Positions 45,431-56,246 of a DNA stretch of 64,000 nt are shown here, piece by piece. The notes under the pieces are model-generated. The model did not search any database. It had not been told where the DNA came from and saw only the letters and a list, made by a program, of their open reading frames with translations. The position numbers were made by a program, and so were the translations under genes. The first letter of the stretch is position 1; every line of letters starts with the position of its first letter. This DNA is from Impatiens glandulifera (lineage: Eukaryota; Streptophyta; Magnoliopsida; Ericales; Balsaminaceae), in contig NW_025919370.1 of the NCBI RefSeq assembly GCF_907164915.1, positions 1 through 64,000 on the forward strand, written 5' to 3'.

Positions 45431-45640
45431 GCATCAGAAGATACAAACCGGAAGAGAAATAGCTTCGGAGGCGAATGAACAGAGACAACAACGCTAGGTG
45501 AAAGAGCAGAGAAGAGTAACCTGGGGGTAGGACGGCCAAAGTCGGGCTTGAGAAATTCTATTTTCAAAATACTTGCTCAGAGTGAATGGATTTTCATGAG
45601 GCTGTTTAGGTTATTACAAAAATGCGTTTGTGGTTTTACA
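45431..45640. other. Upstream region of Ulp1 gene A
   Basis: Presumed leader and promoter side of the minus-strand gene. No TATA box was identified with certainty. Confidence 0.35.
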
Positions 45641-45649
45641 TGAACTTTA

Positions 45650-46005
45650 TATTATGTGAAACATGCTTCGCTCAGAAAATCTTTTATATACTTCAACATT
45701 TGAAAAATAAAAGAAACTCGAATAGGCGAAGAAAGCTTCGCTTGTTATCGCCGGATTATGTGAAGCATGCTTCGCTCAGGAAATCTTTTATATAATTCAA
45801 CATTTTAAAAATAAAAGAAACTCGAATTGGCGAAGAAAGCTTTGCTTGTTATCGCCGGATTATGTGAAGCATGCTTCGCTCTGGAAATCTTTTATATAAT
45901 TCAACATTTTAAAAATAAAAGATACTTGAATAGGCGAAGAAAACTTCGCTTGTTATCTCCGGATTATGTGAAGCATGCTTCGCTTATGAAATCTTTAATA
46001 TAATT
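45650..46005. repeat. About 105-bp tandem repeat rich in GAAGC/GCTTC palindromes
   Basis: Three and a half copies, each with the palindromes GTGAAGCATGCTTCGC and GGCGAAGAAAGCTTCGC. The same motifs recur at 40600-41400, 47400-47760, 49360-49730 and in both terminal repeats, so they mark the MULE as a whole. Confidence 0.88.
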
Positions 46006-46182
46006 CAATATTGAGGATTGACATTTGATTGGATGGTAGTAGTTGAAATTTCTGGCCGTATACAGGTTACAGACTGAGACTGTCCTACAAATTGAAATAC
46101 AAGACAACTGAATTGACATGACAAAAATCTTTTGGCGCTTCAATTCATTATTATATCAAGTGTTTGTTTGTTTGTCTCTTAA

Positions 46183-46490
46183 GAGCTTGTTTGATGGTTG
46201 GTATATTTAAAATTTAAATGGTATATTAGATAATATAGTAGGTTATAATTTTATTTATATTTTAAACTTATTTATATTTAATATAATTTTTTTTGTATTG
46301 AAATAATTTATTAATTTAATTCCTTTTATGAAAATAAATTTTATAATGTAATAAAATAAATATAATATTAATAAGGGTAATTTAGATATTTTAATTAATA
46401 AAATGAATGATTTGATTTATGATGGAAAGATTGAGAGTTTTGGGATAAAATCTGGGTTTTATCCCAAACACACAAAGATCAAATAGGCCC
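46183..46490. mobile_element. Tourist-like MITE (PIF/Harbinger), 308 bp
   Basis: Ends GAGCTTGTTTGAT and (reverse complement) GGGCCTATTTGAT form imperfect terminal inverted repeats. It is flanked by the 3-bp duplication TAA (46180-46182 and 46491-46493), as expected for Tourist MITEs. AT-rich, no coding capacity. It inserted into the MULE after the MULE was assembled. Confidence 0.78.
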
Positions 46491-46493
46491 TAA

Positions 46494-47395
46494 GAGTCAA
46501 TGCTAATGTTTTTACTTTTTCATTAATAAAATTTAAATAATAAATGATGAGTCATAAGGAATGCAGACTCATCCTCCGATTTGATATTTGATCACGGGAA
46601 ATTTAAATTTACTTTTTCTTAATGCATCTGATTCAATCGTTAAAAAAAACTCTTCTATAAAGGTGGGTTAAAACCATCTTAGTCCAAATGAAATTCGTGA
46701 GCATGAGCATTGTTGTGAGTGTGTGGTTGTTTAAGATATTTTGTTCGGATCTACTCTTTGAGAGATTCTCTATGGTGAAAAACGTCTTCAATGAAGATGA
46801 AGAGTCCAGTTGTGGTGGAAAACATCTTTAGTTACTACAAAATCTTCATACCTGAAGTAGAAACTACCTACCAAATAAAGATCATACATGTCCACCGTTG
46901 GTGGGAAGAGCCAACTGTAGGAGATTCCTTGGGGTGGAAAATATCTCAAGTAAGAAATATCTCAACAAGTGGGATTCATTAGCCGTGTGAGATCCGCTGT
47001 GGTTGCTTTAATGGAGATGCATATGAATATTGTTATAATGTACAACTGTGTTTATCAAACGTTGTAATGCAGATGAATATTGTTATAATGTAGAATTGTT
47101 TATGAAACGTTGTAATGAAATGTAGTTCATCGAATTATAAAAAATAATTGTTATATATTTTTTATTCAGATTTAATTATGTCAATTATAAAATAATGAAT
47201 AAATATGAAGGAATATATATATTATATACTTATTTACAATTCTTGCTAAGTATACAGAGACTACCGTACAATTGTGTGCTGAAAGGACAAGATAAATTTT
47301 TGGCGCTTCTTCAATCATATAGCTTGATTCAATATTGCAGATTAACCATTGATGAGATTTATTATACAAGCGATCCATGCTTCGTTCTATGGAGA
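46494..47395. other. Unassigned stretch within the MULE
   Basis: No gene recognised. A 55-bp stretch with TGAATATTGTTATAATGTA is duplicated at about 47020-47060 and 47065-47110. Confidence 0.45.
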
Positions 47396-47770
47396 TTGTT
47401 CTCTTTAATAAACAAACTATGAAGCGAAGCAAACTTCGTTCCCTATAAGCGTTGTAAACTATTAGTAACAAGCGAATCGGACTTCGTTCTCTAACACTGG
47501 GTTCGTGTAATAAACTAACTAATAAGCGAAGCAAGCTTCGTTCCCTAAAATCATTAGGGGTTTTACATTTGTGTATTTAGGGTTTTACGAATACAAATTA
47601 ATTTAAATAAAATATAATTAACAAGAGAATTATGCTTCGTTCTCAAGCACGGGCTCACTGTAATAAACTAACAAACAAACGAAGCTATCTTCGTTCGCTT
47701 GAATCATTATAAACGGTTCTATCAAGCGAAGCAATCTTTGTTCTATGTTTTCACAAGAATGCATAAAGGG
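47396..47770. repeat. Dispersed GAAGC...CTTCG repeats
   Basis: Units like AAGCGAAGCAAACTTCGTTC recur five or six times at about 60-bp spacing with ACTAA-type spacers. Same motif family as the terminal repeats. Confidence 0.75.
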
Positions 47771-47928
47771 TTTTACAAGAATGCATTAGGGGTTTTACAT
47801 TATAGTTTTAAATGAAAATGACATCCATATTGCAATCAATCATAACGACAATGATTCAAATTATATAACTTCACAATAATTGATTTTCATTTGAGTGCCA
47901 AAAAACACAAAAACATTTCATAATTTGT

Positions 47929-49160
47929 TTACATAATTACTATACAGATTAAGCAACCAAATAGCAATTCACAAAAATAAATTAAGCCATAATCTGATTC
48001 ATCAAAGGATGACTCGTCATTCGGTCCTATCATCGATATGACTTCTTGTTCGACGACGGGTGGAATATATAGCTGACCTGCTTTGTTCACAGTATTGATC
48101 CATCGATTGGGGAATGAAACTGTAAAAGGAGGCTCCATTATTGATGCGTACTCGAGGTAAAGATTAGAAGAAATATGCATCAAGTACGCCGGAGGATTGA
48201 GTGCATTCGAAGGTAGGGGATTCCGTAGGCCAAATTGTCGATATATAATAATTGTACAGTATGAGGTAGATCCCTCTAGGCCCAACACAATGATGAATGG
48301 AGAACCCCTCATCTCGTACATCATTTGACTAAAGTGATACCACGGAACAATGAACCGAATTGGGTGAATATCAGAAATAGAATTCTCAAGCCCGATTCTA
48401 GCGATCCTTTGCAACTATAGATTTGAAAAGGAAGGGTAAAGATTTGAAGGACGGGGCAACCAATGCAATTTGTCTAACAACCAGAGGTATAAAACCAAAG
48501 GTGATCCACGGCGGGAATAGTTTTTTGGGTCTGGAACAAAGTCGTTGAGACCAAGGAGTGTCTCAGCGAGTACTAGGCCAGCCAAACAAGGGGCATTTCC
48601 CATCAGTGCAGTAACTACCTCCAGGAGCCTATCCGAAGGACGTAGTCCTTCATCCGGACACAAAAAAATGAGCAAGAACCACAAACATGATTAGTTTTCT
48701 TTGTGTGTGGATGATGGTCCTTTCAGCTCCCTGGACACGCCAAATGTAATCGTCTATGTGTGTCATATTGAGAAATCCATGTTGGATGGTAAACAAAATA
48801 GCGTCAAACATTGTACAACCATAGAAGTTATGGAATGTTTTGAATGAAAAATGAGGTTCAGGATTGATAGACAAAACAATGAGTGCAAGACTCCCACACC
48901 TAAGGATTGAAGCGAAGTCCTCAATCGTCGCGCATATGTGCATGTCCCCAATGACAAAAGAACGAGTGTCCGTATTCCATATGCTTTGCATGTGAGCCAT
49001 CATTCCGTCGTGAACGTTTATTCGGATAAAATGTAGAATCTCATCTACATGTAGACACCAAAAGGGATAGGGTCATCGTTGATCAGACTTAAGTATCGCT
49101 CCAGCTATTGCTGCGATAAACCGACATCTCTGGGTCCATCTCTGCCTCCTAAAATGAGTA
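47929..49160 (-). pseudogene. DUF7745-like (Tat gag-side) protein fragment inside the MULE
   Basis: Minus-strand frames give, in order, VDEILHFIRINVHDGMMAHM (about 48960-49055), ATIEDFASILRCGSLAL, HIDDYIWRVQGAERTI, then after a frame change LLEVVTALMGNAPCLAGL, SRRGSPLVLYLWLLDKLHWL (about 48430-48520), WYHFSQMMYEMRGSPFIIVL and IIYRQFGLRNPLPS (about 48170-48350). The order and residues match the gag-side ORF of the gypsy element at 14667-15600. A possible start MDPEMSVYR lies near 49130, followed by stops. It is either a trapped Tat fragment or a captured relative. Broken by several stops and frame changes. Confidence 0.65.
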
Positions 49161-49349
49161 TTACACTAAATGAATGAAGAGAATGAATGAGGTAGTCAAA
49201 GAACCTGTTTTCCGGTACAGATTTTGGAAGGAGAGAGTCAAAACAGAAAGAGAGAGTGAGAGTGAGAGACTAAATAGATGATGACAATAGCTACTTTTGA
49301 AGTAATAAATGATTTTTCATTCATGAATTCACATCCTTACATAACTCCG

Positions 49350-49730
49350 GTAGGGGTGTTACATCTTGTGAAGATAGCTTCGTTTATGAATTTAAAAACA
49401 GTACTTGTGAAGCTAGCTTCGTTTATGAATTTAAAAACTGAACATTGTGAAGCTGGCTTTGTTAATGTTATAATTTCTGTGAAGTTAGAATCGCTTCATA
49501 ACTTGTGAAGCTACATTCGTTTATGAATTTAAAAACTGAACTTGTGAAGATAGTTTCTTTCATGAATTTAAAAACAATACTTGTGAAGCTACCTTCGTAT
49601 ATGAATTCAAAAACTTAACTTGTGAAGCTAGCTTCGTTTTTTAAATTCAAACTTAACAATGTGAAACTGGCTTCGTTAATGTTATAATTTCTGTGAAGTT
49701 AAAATCGCTTCATGAAGGAATAAATATTTT
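49350..49730. repeat. About 48-bp tandem repeat with GTGAAGCTAGCTTCGTT
   Basis: Seven or eight imperfect units of GTGAAGCTAGCTTCGTTTAT plus GAATTTAAAAACT. They lie upstream of the DUF7745-like fragment and 3' of Ulp1 gene B. Each unit holds a self-complementary GAAGCTAGCTTC core. Confidence 0.85.
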
Positions 49731-49949
49731 CACATTCATGAAGAGATGATTTTCAATACCTTTGTCTGGTAGTAACGATTAAAAATATGGGTACGAGAAG
49801 TACAGAATGTGAAATATAATCATTGAAATTTATAAACATCAATAAATTATAAGTGCATAAAGTGAAAGTACACTAATTAAAATTATGTATAATACATACA
49901 ACTCTCTAAAATCTTGATTTGATTGCCTTCTTTAAGTTAATCTTATTGA

Positions 49950-52900
49950 CATTGTGGTCAGACATAAGAATTCTGTATAAATATTTTATCCTCAGTGTAC
50001 TCAAAGCTTCTTCGACCTTCAAAAGAACAATAGAAAATATAAGAACATATATAAAAAATGTCATAGACTAACATATGTTTAACACTTACATTGTCGCTAG
50101 TGATGTCAATATCAAACTTCTTCATATATCCTCTATATGTTTCCATATGTCTCAGTTAATATATAACACAATTGTTTTTTTTTGTACTGTCTTGCCAATC
50201 CAACTTTGGCGTCGTTCTCCTGTATGATCTAATTTTTTCACCTAGTTGTGCTAGGCCTTACTTTTCTAATAAAGTCCTAAAACATCAATGTGTTTAATCA
50301 AATTGGTATACTTGTCCAGAAGTTTCATTTTATGCGGTCGTCCGGAGTTGTCTAGTATTCGATTCTGGAAACAGAAATATTGACACATACAAGAAAGTAA
50401 TGATGGGAATGGACGACCGGTAGGAATATCTGTAAAAAGGAATACAAACATGAATTATTTGATTTCATACTCGTTACATGGAATTGAGGGATATGTACAT
50501 ACTATGTCAGCGTTTTTTAGGTCTTTTTTTGTTATATTGAAGTTTTTCATGTCTTCTTCAAGGAAAACGCAAAATGCGGTGCAATCAAACTACAGACTAA
50601 CCTGCAAATAAACTCTAGAGTATCAAAGTCATTAATATTGAACAATACATATCACAAAAACAATAGAAACACTTACATATGATATTGTTGAAAAACAAAT
50701 TATTCGTTTTTCATGCCTTGCAAACCTACTGAATTTGAAGTGCAAATGTATGGCCCAAGCGTCCACCATTTCGCTCGCAATTTCTTCTTTATCTTTCATT
50801 GTTCGTAATATTTTACGGGTCATATTACCCGGAGACCCTTCTTACAGTACGTCCCTAGAAAATAGATTCATTTAGAACATAACTAATTTAATATTTCAAA
50901 TTCAGAAAAGCATGATTAACTTACTTTTCATCCAGGTCTTCACAAAACACAAAATTGGCCAATCTATGTTCCTTGTTGGTTATTTTTTGGTCCAACTTCT
51001 TTGCAACTTCTTTCATGTAAGGGGATTGAAGGTGCACCGAAATTTTTGTGATCTTCCTCTTAAGATAGTCTTTAATGTTGACGTGTCCCCCATAATCTAC
51101 ATCTTCATCTTCAAAAGATTCATCAGCTTTAGAAGCTTCGAAAGCTTTGGTTTCCTCACCCTCTTCCTTCCGTTCACCTTATCATTCATTTCAATATGGG
51201 GTGATTTATTATCTTCATTGTGCTCAACTGCATCCTCACAATCATTCGGTTCAACAAGGGGTGATGAATTATCTCCATTGTCTTCAATTGCATCCTCACA
51301 GGGGTATTCAACCAGGGGACTATTGATTTTCAAGCCCGCACTCTCTAAAGTGTCCCCAAGTGCCTCACTTAGAGGATCTTCCCTACTTACACAAACCTCA
51401 ACATTATTCACCTTCAAGTGTTTCATGAACCCTTCAAACTCTCTTAGGTTCAGGAAACCAGCCTAAAAAAAGGCTTCGGATCGATGTTGCATTTCTCCAA
51501 CTCTCCTGATAGGTAATTAAGTTGTTGTGTTGTATCTTTAAAAGTTTGCAAGATTTTGGATGTTAACATCTGTAGATTATTAAAAACATATTTTGTTAGT
51601 CTCAAAAACAAGAAAGTATAGACAAATATGAGTCAATTTCTTCTTTCAACATACCTGATCATCGTCTTCAGTTAATTCCAATAAATTAACTAGAATCTCA
51701 TGTTCTTTATTTGTTAGGCGTGCCCTTGCCCTGTCCAGCCCAAAACCACCTGCGCGAGCTTCTAACGTGGTAATCTCTAACAATATGATGTCATCCCAGC
51801 AAGAGATGATTGAAAAAAACCTTTCATAAGGCTGACGTACACCTTTCACAAAAACACCATCTAGGTAGCAAATCTGAAGTAAAGGAATGGAAAACATGTT
51901 AGTAAATATTTCATAACTATAAATCATATACAAGAAAGTAATTATTTACCAATAAAAGGGTTAGAGGTCCATCAAAATATGGATTTTTATCTTTTTTTTT
52001 TCTTTTTCTTTCCAACTTCTTACTTGAACCTGAATTAATAGAATACATGTGTAAGTAATCACAAATACAATTAGATATATACTAGGTTTGAATACATGTT
52101 TACCTGGCTCATGAATTCTGAACTGGACATAAAAAACTTGAGACAACAAAGAAAACAAAGTCGATTTTGAAATCGTTGTCTGCACTTGTGTTACTTAATA
52201 TCTATGGTATCATAGAACATGTTTCACGAGTTGAAGTTGATTCTTCCCTGATCCATCTCGTCTTCCAATCCCTTAAGAAATTAAAAAAACCAGGTTCCTT
52301 AGTCTTGTCCCCCCAACGGACTCAACTACGTTCATTGGCCCTCTCGGGAGGTTCAGCACGAGCTGGACGAGATCTTCATCGATAAAGATCTCCTCACCGT
52401 TGGCCAATACCAGAGAACTCTTATCCGGGTCGAAACATCTGATTACGTGTTTCGAAAAATGACCCAGAGAATTGGAAACACCCAATATAAGAAGATAACC
52501 AAACCCGATTTTCTTCACAGCTTCCTTCTGTCCTACGCTCAATTTATGAATAATGTGAAAAAGGCCATGAGGGGATGATCTTGTTAGAAATGCCACTTTC
52601 CTTTTTTTAATGGTTTTGGTTTTTTGGGGAGATGGTGGTAACTCTTCTTCGACAGGTTTAGTAGTTGTAGAAATATCAATGGTTTTTTGGGAAGGTGATG
52701 GTAAATCTTCATCAACATGTGTAGTAGATGTAGCAATATCAGTGGTTTTTTTTTGGGGGGGGAGGTGGTGGTAAATCTTCATCGACATGTGTAGTAGATG
52801 TAGCAATATTAGTAGCTTCGACAACAACTTTAGAAACCGATTCATCAGTCAATGACTTCGTATTCATCTTCATCTTCATATTTCTCTTCCTCTTCCTTTC

Positions 52901-53175
52901 ATATTTATTCAAGTAAAACCTCGAACACATTATTTCAGTGGGATAACATAAATCAGTATTTCACAAAAGAAATGGAATGAACGGGTTTAATATTAATCAA
53001 AAAATTTAAACACAATATGAATCAAAATAACCTACGTACCTCTCTCGTTTATGGTCGGCTTTGTCGTTGGATACAGGATTGGGGGCGGTTTGTTTATGCT
53101 GTTACAAACTTCCAAGACGATCTCTAGGAAGTCGGAAGTATCCACTTGCATGTTGTTGCCTTGGTTTTCTGACAT
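49950..53175 (-). pseudogene. Ulp1-type (C48) protease gene B in the MULE
   Basis: Second, more decayed copy of the gene A family. Start at ATG 53175 (MSENQGNNMQVDTSDFLEIV). The N-terminal block HKLSVGQKEAVKKIGFG and FDPDKSSLVLANGEEIFID (52400-52570) matches gene A; then SIISCWDDIILLEITTLEAR with GGFGLDRARARL (51700-51830), an acidic repeat region (51100-51430), EEIASEMVDAWAIHLHFKFS (50700-50800), a histidine block HHYFLVCVN and ILDNS that now sit in different frames (50340-50430), and the cysteine block as NNCVIY followed by a stop, then LRHMETYRGY (about 50120-50200). The usual Asp before the Cys is Asn. Frameshifts and stops make it non-functional. Confidence 0.75.
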
Positions 53176-53429
53176 TTTCAAAAGAAATCCTTGTAGAATA
53201 GAAGAAAACTCTAGGGTTTCAACATTCAAAGAAAGATGATCGCTGAGAGATAGAGAGAGAAGAATATGAACAGTTTTTATGAAAATGAAGAGTGGAATTT
53301 GTAGCGGGAAATATATGTTTCAATCCTTCATAAAGCGATTATAACTTCACAGAAATAATAACATTAACGACACATGGTTGAGTCTTTAAATTAATAAACG
53401 AAGCTAGCGTCACAATCATTTCATTTTAC

Positions 53430-53700
53430 ATGGCACCTGGTCTAGGCGAAGAAGTCTTCTCTTGAAAAAGCGTCTATTCATTCCATTTTACATGGCACCT
53501 GGGCTGGGCGAAGAAGTCTTCTCTCGAAAATATTCTATTCGTTACATGGTTTATTTAATTTCTAATTTAAAAATATTTTATTTTTGTTCATTTTGGTATT
53601 TGCATACATGAGTAAGTGTATTTACATGATAGGTAAATGTTATTTTCATGGGTTTGTTGGGGGTTTAATATTAACGTCAGGGTACGTCAGTATTAAAATA
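53430..53700. repeat. Partial duplicate of MULE terminal sequence next to the right terminal repeat
   Basis: Two units of the 62-bp left-end repeat (inverted) at 53430-53545, then a segment with ACATGAGTAAGTGTATTTAC and CATGATAGGTAAA that is repeated at 54036-54080 in the right terminal repeat proper. The right end was thus partly duplicated in tandem. Confidence 0.8.
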
Positions 53701-53869
53701 ATTGAAGCGAAGAACTCTTCGCTGCAAAGTGTCTTCTCGTAAATAAAATTTTAAAATTTTTTAAATATAAAAATAAGTAATTGAAGGGAAGAATTCTTCG
53801 CTCCAAAGAGTCTCCTCGTAAATAAAAATTATTTTTTTTTAAATATAAAAATAAGTAATTGAAGCGAAG

Positions 53870-54444
53870 AATTCATCGCTCCAAAGCGTCTCTTCTTAAA
53901 TAAAATTTTCAAATTTATTTAAATATGAAAATAAGTAATTGAAACGAAGTATTCTTCGCTAAATGTTATTTGTAATATATTTATTTTATTTTTAATTTAA
54001 AAATATTTTATTTTTGTCTATTTTGGTATTTACATACATGAGTAAGTGTATTTACATGATAGGTAAACGGACTTTTCATTAGTGTGTTGGGGGTTTTACA
54101 TTAACGTCAAAGTATTAAAAACGGGGCTCCTAGGCGGCGTATGCTCCGCTCCTTTCGCTTCTCTCCATTCAATCTTACATGGCGCCCGGAGAGAAGGGAG
54201 TTTCGCTCGTAACAACATATCTTTATTCCTTTTGACCTGAAAGCTGGGGGAAGGGAGCTTCGCTCCGTACGTTAACTAGACATTCCGTTAACGGCGTTTG
54301 AGGGTGAACTTAGAATGAAACCCGGGTTCTGGATTCTCCCTCCCCTCTTCAACCCAACTTGATTTATTAATATAATAATCATCCTGCAATTTGATTGGTC
54401 CGCAACAGGGAAACACAACAATCGGTAGCAGAAGATCCGGATTG
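53870..54444 (-). repeat. MULE right terminal inverted repeat
   Basis: Reverse complement of the left terminal repeat, ending at 54444 in GATCCGGATTG, followed by the CTACAAAGG duplication. Confidence 0.9.
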
Positions 54445-54931
54445 CTACAAAGGGATGAAATTTTTTGTCCAGGCATATAAGAAGAGCCTACAACAAGAAT
54501 TAGTTTCAAGCATATGTGTAAAACGACAGCATGCCATGACTATACAAGAGTGAAACAATTAGAACACTGTTATAAAATGAAAAATACTCGCCTCCATAGC
54601 ACATGCGTTACACAAAAGCAGAGTCACATGAAGCTGGTGCTGTTTTTGAACAACTGGTAGAATAGAAGCTGGAGACAAAGAAAATTAATTAAGTTGATTT
54701 GAGTGAGCAAATCTGAAAAAACTAACCTTCTTGCTTCTTCTCGGAAACAGTTCCGCTTCTTTGGAGAATCTCGAGCTCCACGAAATTAAGGGACATCAAG
54801 ACAAGGGTGAGGCCGGACATTATTCCCGCAAAGATAACTAGAAAACATGAAATTCCGGCATGTGTAAACCAAGACAGAGTTCTGAATTCGATATCATCAG
54901 CTTCAATCATCCTGATAGCTGTCGTAGTCAT
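54445..54931 (-). pseudogene. CNNM/DUF21 transmembrane protein gene, exons 1-3a
   Basis: Upstream exons on the minus strand. Exon 1, 54727-54931 (ATG chosen at 54931; a second ATG at 54910 is possible), encodes FRTLSWFTHAGISCFLVIF, AGIMSGLTLVLMSLNFVEL and EILQRSGTVSEKKQE, the first membrane segment and conserved start of DUF21. Exon 2, 54592-54668, encodes ILPVVQKQHQLHVTLLLCNA. Exon 3a, 54445-54487, encodes LLICLDKKFHPFV and is cut by the MULE. The donor after exon 2 reads GAG|GCGAGT, a rare GC donor or a mutated GT. The plus-strand neighbour DNA on the right is hAT debris. Confidence 0.92.
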
Positions 54932-55009
54932 CCCGACTAGGGTATGAGAATTATAGTAAAAAACATTGTCATCGAATAACTCTTTCAACCACCGAGTGAT
55001 GCAGTCGAG

Positions 55010-55665
55010 AAGGCGACAATTAGGGGTAGAGCCAGGATGAAAAATTACCTGGAGCTAACTCCAACTTGCATCTCAGATTTAACTTTCTATGCTCCGTTTT
55101 TTTTCCAATAAAATTTCCACGATGATTAGAAGATGGAGACTCATCATGCCCTCTAAATGCACACGCTTGCAAAGTGAGCCACTGAGTGCTTTCAATAGTT
55201 GCTGTAAGCCGTAATTTGTTATTTTGTTTTTCATCTGAAGACTATGCATTCATTAGATTATCAAAATATTCAACTGTCCTTTTATGTGGAGAAATATTAC
55301 ATCATATATGCATAACAAAAGAGCATCTATCCCCATCATTAACTCGCTTTCAATATTTGAAACCATCTATTGTAAATGTAGGTTTTTGGGGTTGCTTATG
55401 TTCAAACAAGAAACATGGGAAACAAAAAGCAGCATCTTTCAAAGGAGAGTATTCTAACCAAGTAAATTTCTTAAACCAATGACTTTGGAACCGTCGATTT
55501 TGATTTCCAAATTTGGTCGGCGGGTACTCATCCTTAATAGGTTGATATGCCCCATCTTGATATAAGCTCGTCTAATTTCATCCCTTTGATTTAAAGGATA
55601 TTTCCATATCGGAATACGTAATGCTGGATCAAGTTTAAGAGAACTTACATCAACATCAATTCTAG
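55010..55665 (-). pseudogene. hAT-type transposase fragment with TTF zinc finger
   Basis: Minus-strand frames give LKLDPALRIPIWKYPLNQRD, GAYQPIKDEYPPTKFGNQNR, FQSHWFKKFTWLEYSPLKD and AAFCFPCFLFEHKQPQKPTF (55380-55640), then KRVNDGDRCSFVMH, KLRLTATIESTQWLTLQACA and FRGHDESPSS (55130-55230). This is the TTF-type zinc finger and start of the DUF4371 region of plant hAT-like (ZMYM1-like) transposases. The sequence TAGGGGTAGAGCCAGGATG at 55020-55038 resembles a hAT terminal repeat, which would place the element edge beside CNNM exon 1. The transposase core and catalytic domain are missing. Stops and frame changes are present. Confidence 0.72.
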
Positions 55666-56246
55666 GAGATTTGTTAGGTTTTTGAGTAGGGATATAATAT
55701 TATTTATTTAAATACCGAATCAAACCAATGTAACTATTTTAACTTGTTTATTAATATTAATTTATATTTTCTTAAATTTTTTTGAAATAGTTTAAAATTA
55801 GGAAATATAAAACATTATTATTATTTTAATTTTTATATTTTACCCTTATAAATAATTTGTATTATTAATTATATTGAAATAAATAAAAATAATGTATAAT
55901 TATTATATAAATATAATTTTAAAATAAATAATATTATTATATGATTTACATTATTTTATAGAAAAAATATAAAAAATTAAAAGTGAGGCCAGGGTTTGAT
56001 CACCTGACCTCATTTTCACGGTATAGTTACATAGTCAAATGGGCTGAGACTCACATGTTAAAAGGATATTTCATCCCTTTGATTAAAAGGATATTTCCAT
56101 ATCGGAATACGTAATGCTGGATCAAGTTTAAGAGAACTTACATCAACATTATTCTAGGAGATATGTTAGGTTTCTGAGCAGGGATGATTTGTTAGCTTTT
56201 TGACCAGGGATATCAAATTATTTATGTAAATACCGAATCAAACCAA
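55578..56246. repeat. Direct repeat of about 165 bp around AT-rich DNA
   Basis: 55578-55731 and 56067-56248 share long identical stretches (for example GATATTTCCATATCGGAATA and AAATACCGAATCAAACCAAT). The right copy has a small internal duplication. Between them is AT-rich DNA with no gene. The copia LTR begins inside or at the end of the right copy. Confidence 0.8.

Larger units (their letters stand above)
34436..54444 (+). mobile_element. Giant MULE (20,009 bp) inserted in a CNNM gene exon
   Basis: Both ends read CAATCCGGATCTTCTGCTAC as inverted repeats, part of terminal inverted repeats of about 570 bp or more. A 9-bp target duplication (CTACAAAGG) flanks it, the size typical of Mutator-like elements. 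Cargo in order: BRCA1-like BRCT gene (+), FAR1/MULE transposase (+), an internal copy of the right terminal repeat, Ulp1-type protease A (-), Tourist MITE, DUF7745-like fragment (-), Ulp1-type protease B (-). Ordinary MULEs are a few kb; those with Ulp1 can be longer. All protein genes show at least one nonsense codon or frame change, so this copy is probably not autonomous now. Confidence 0.93.
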
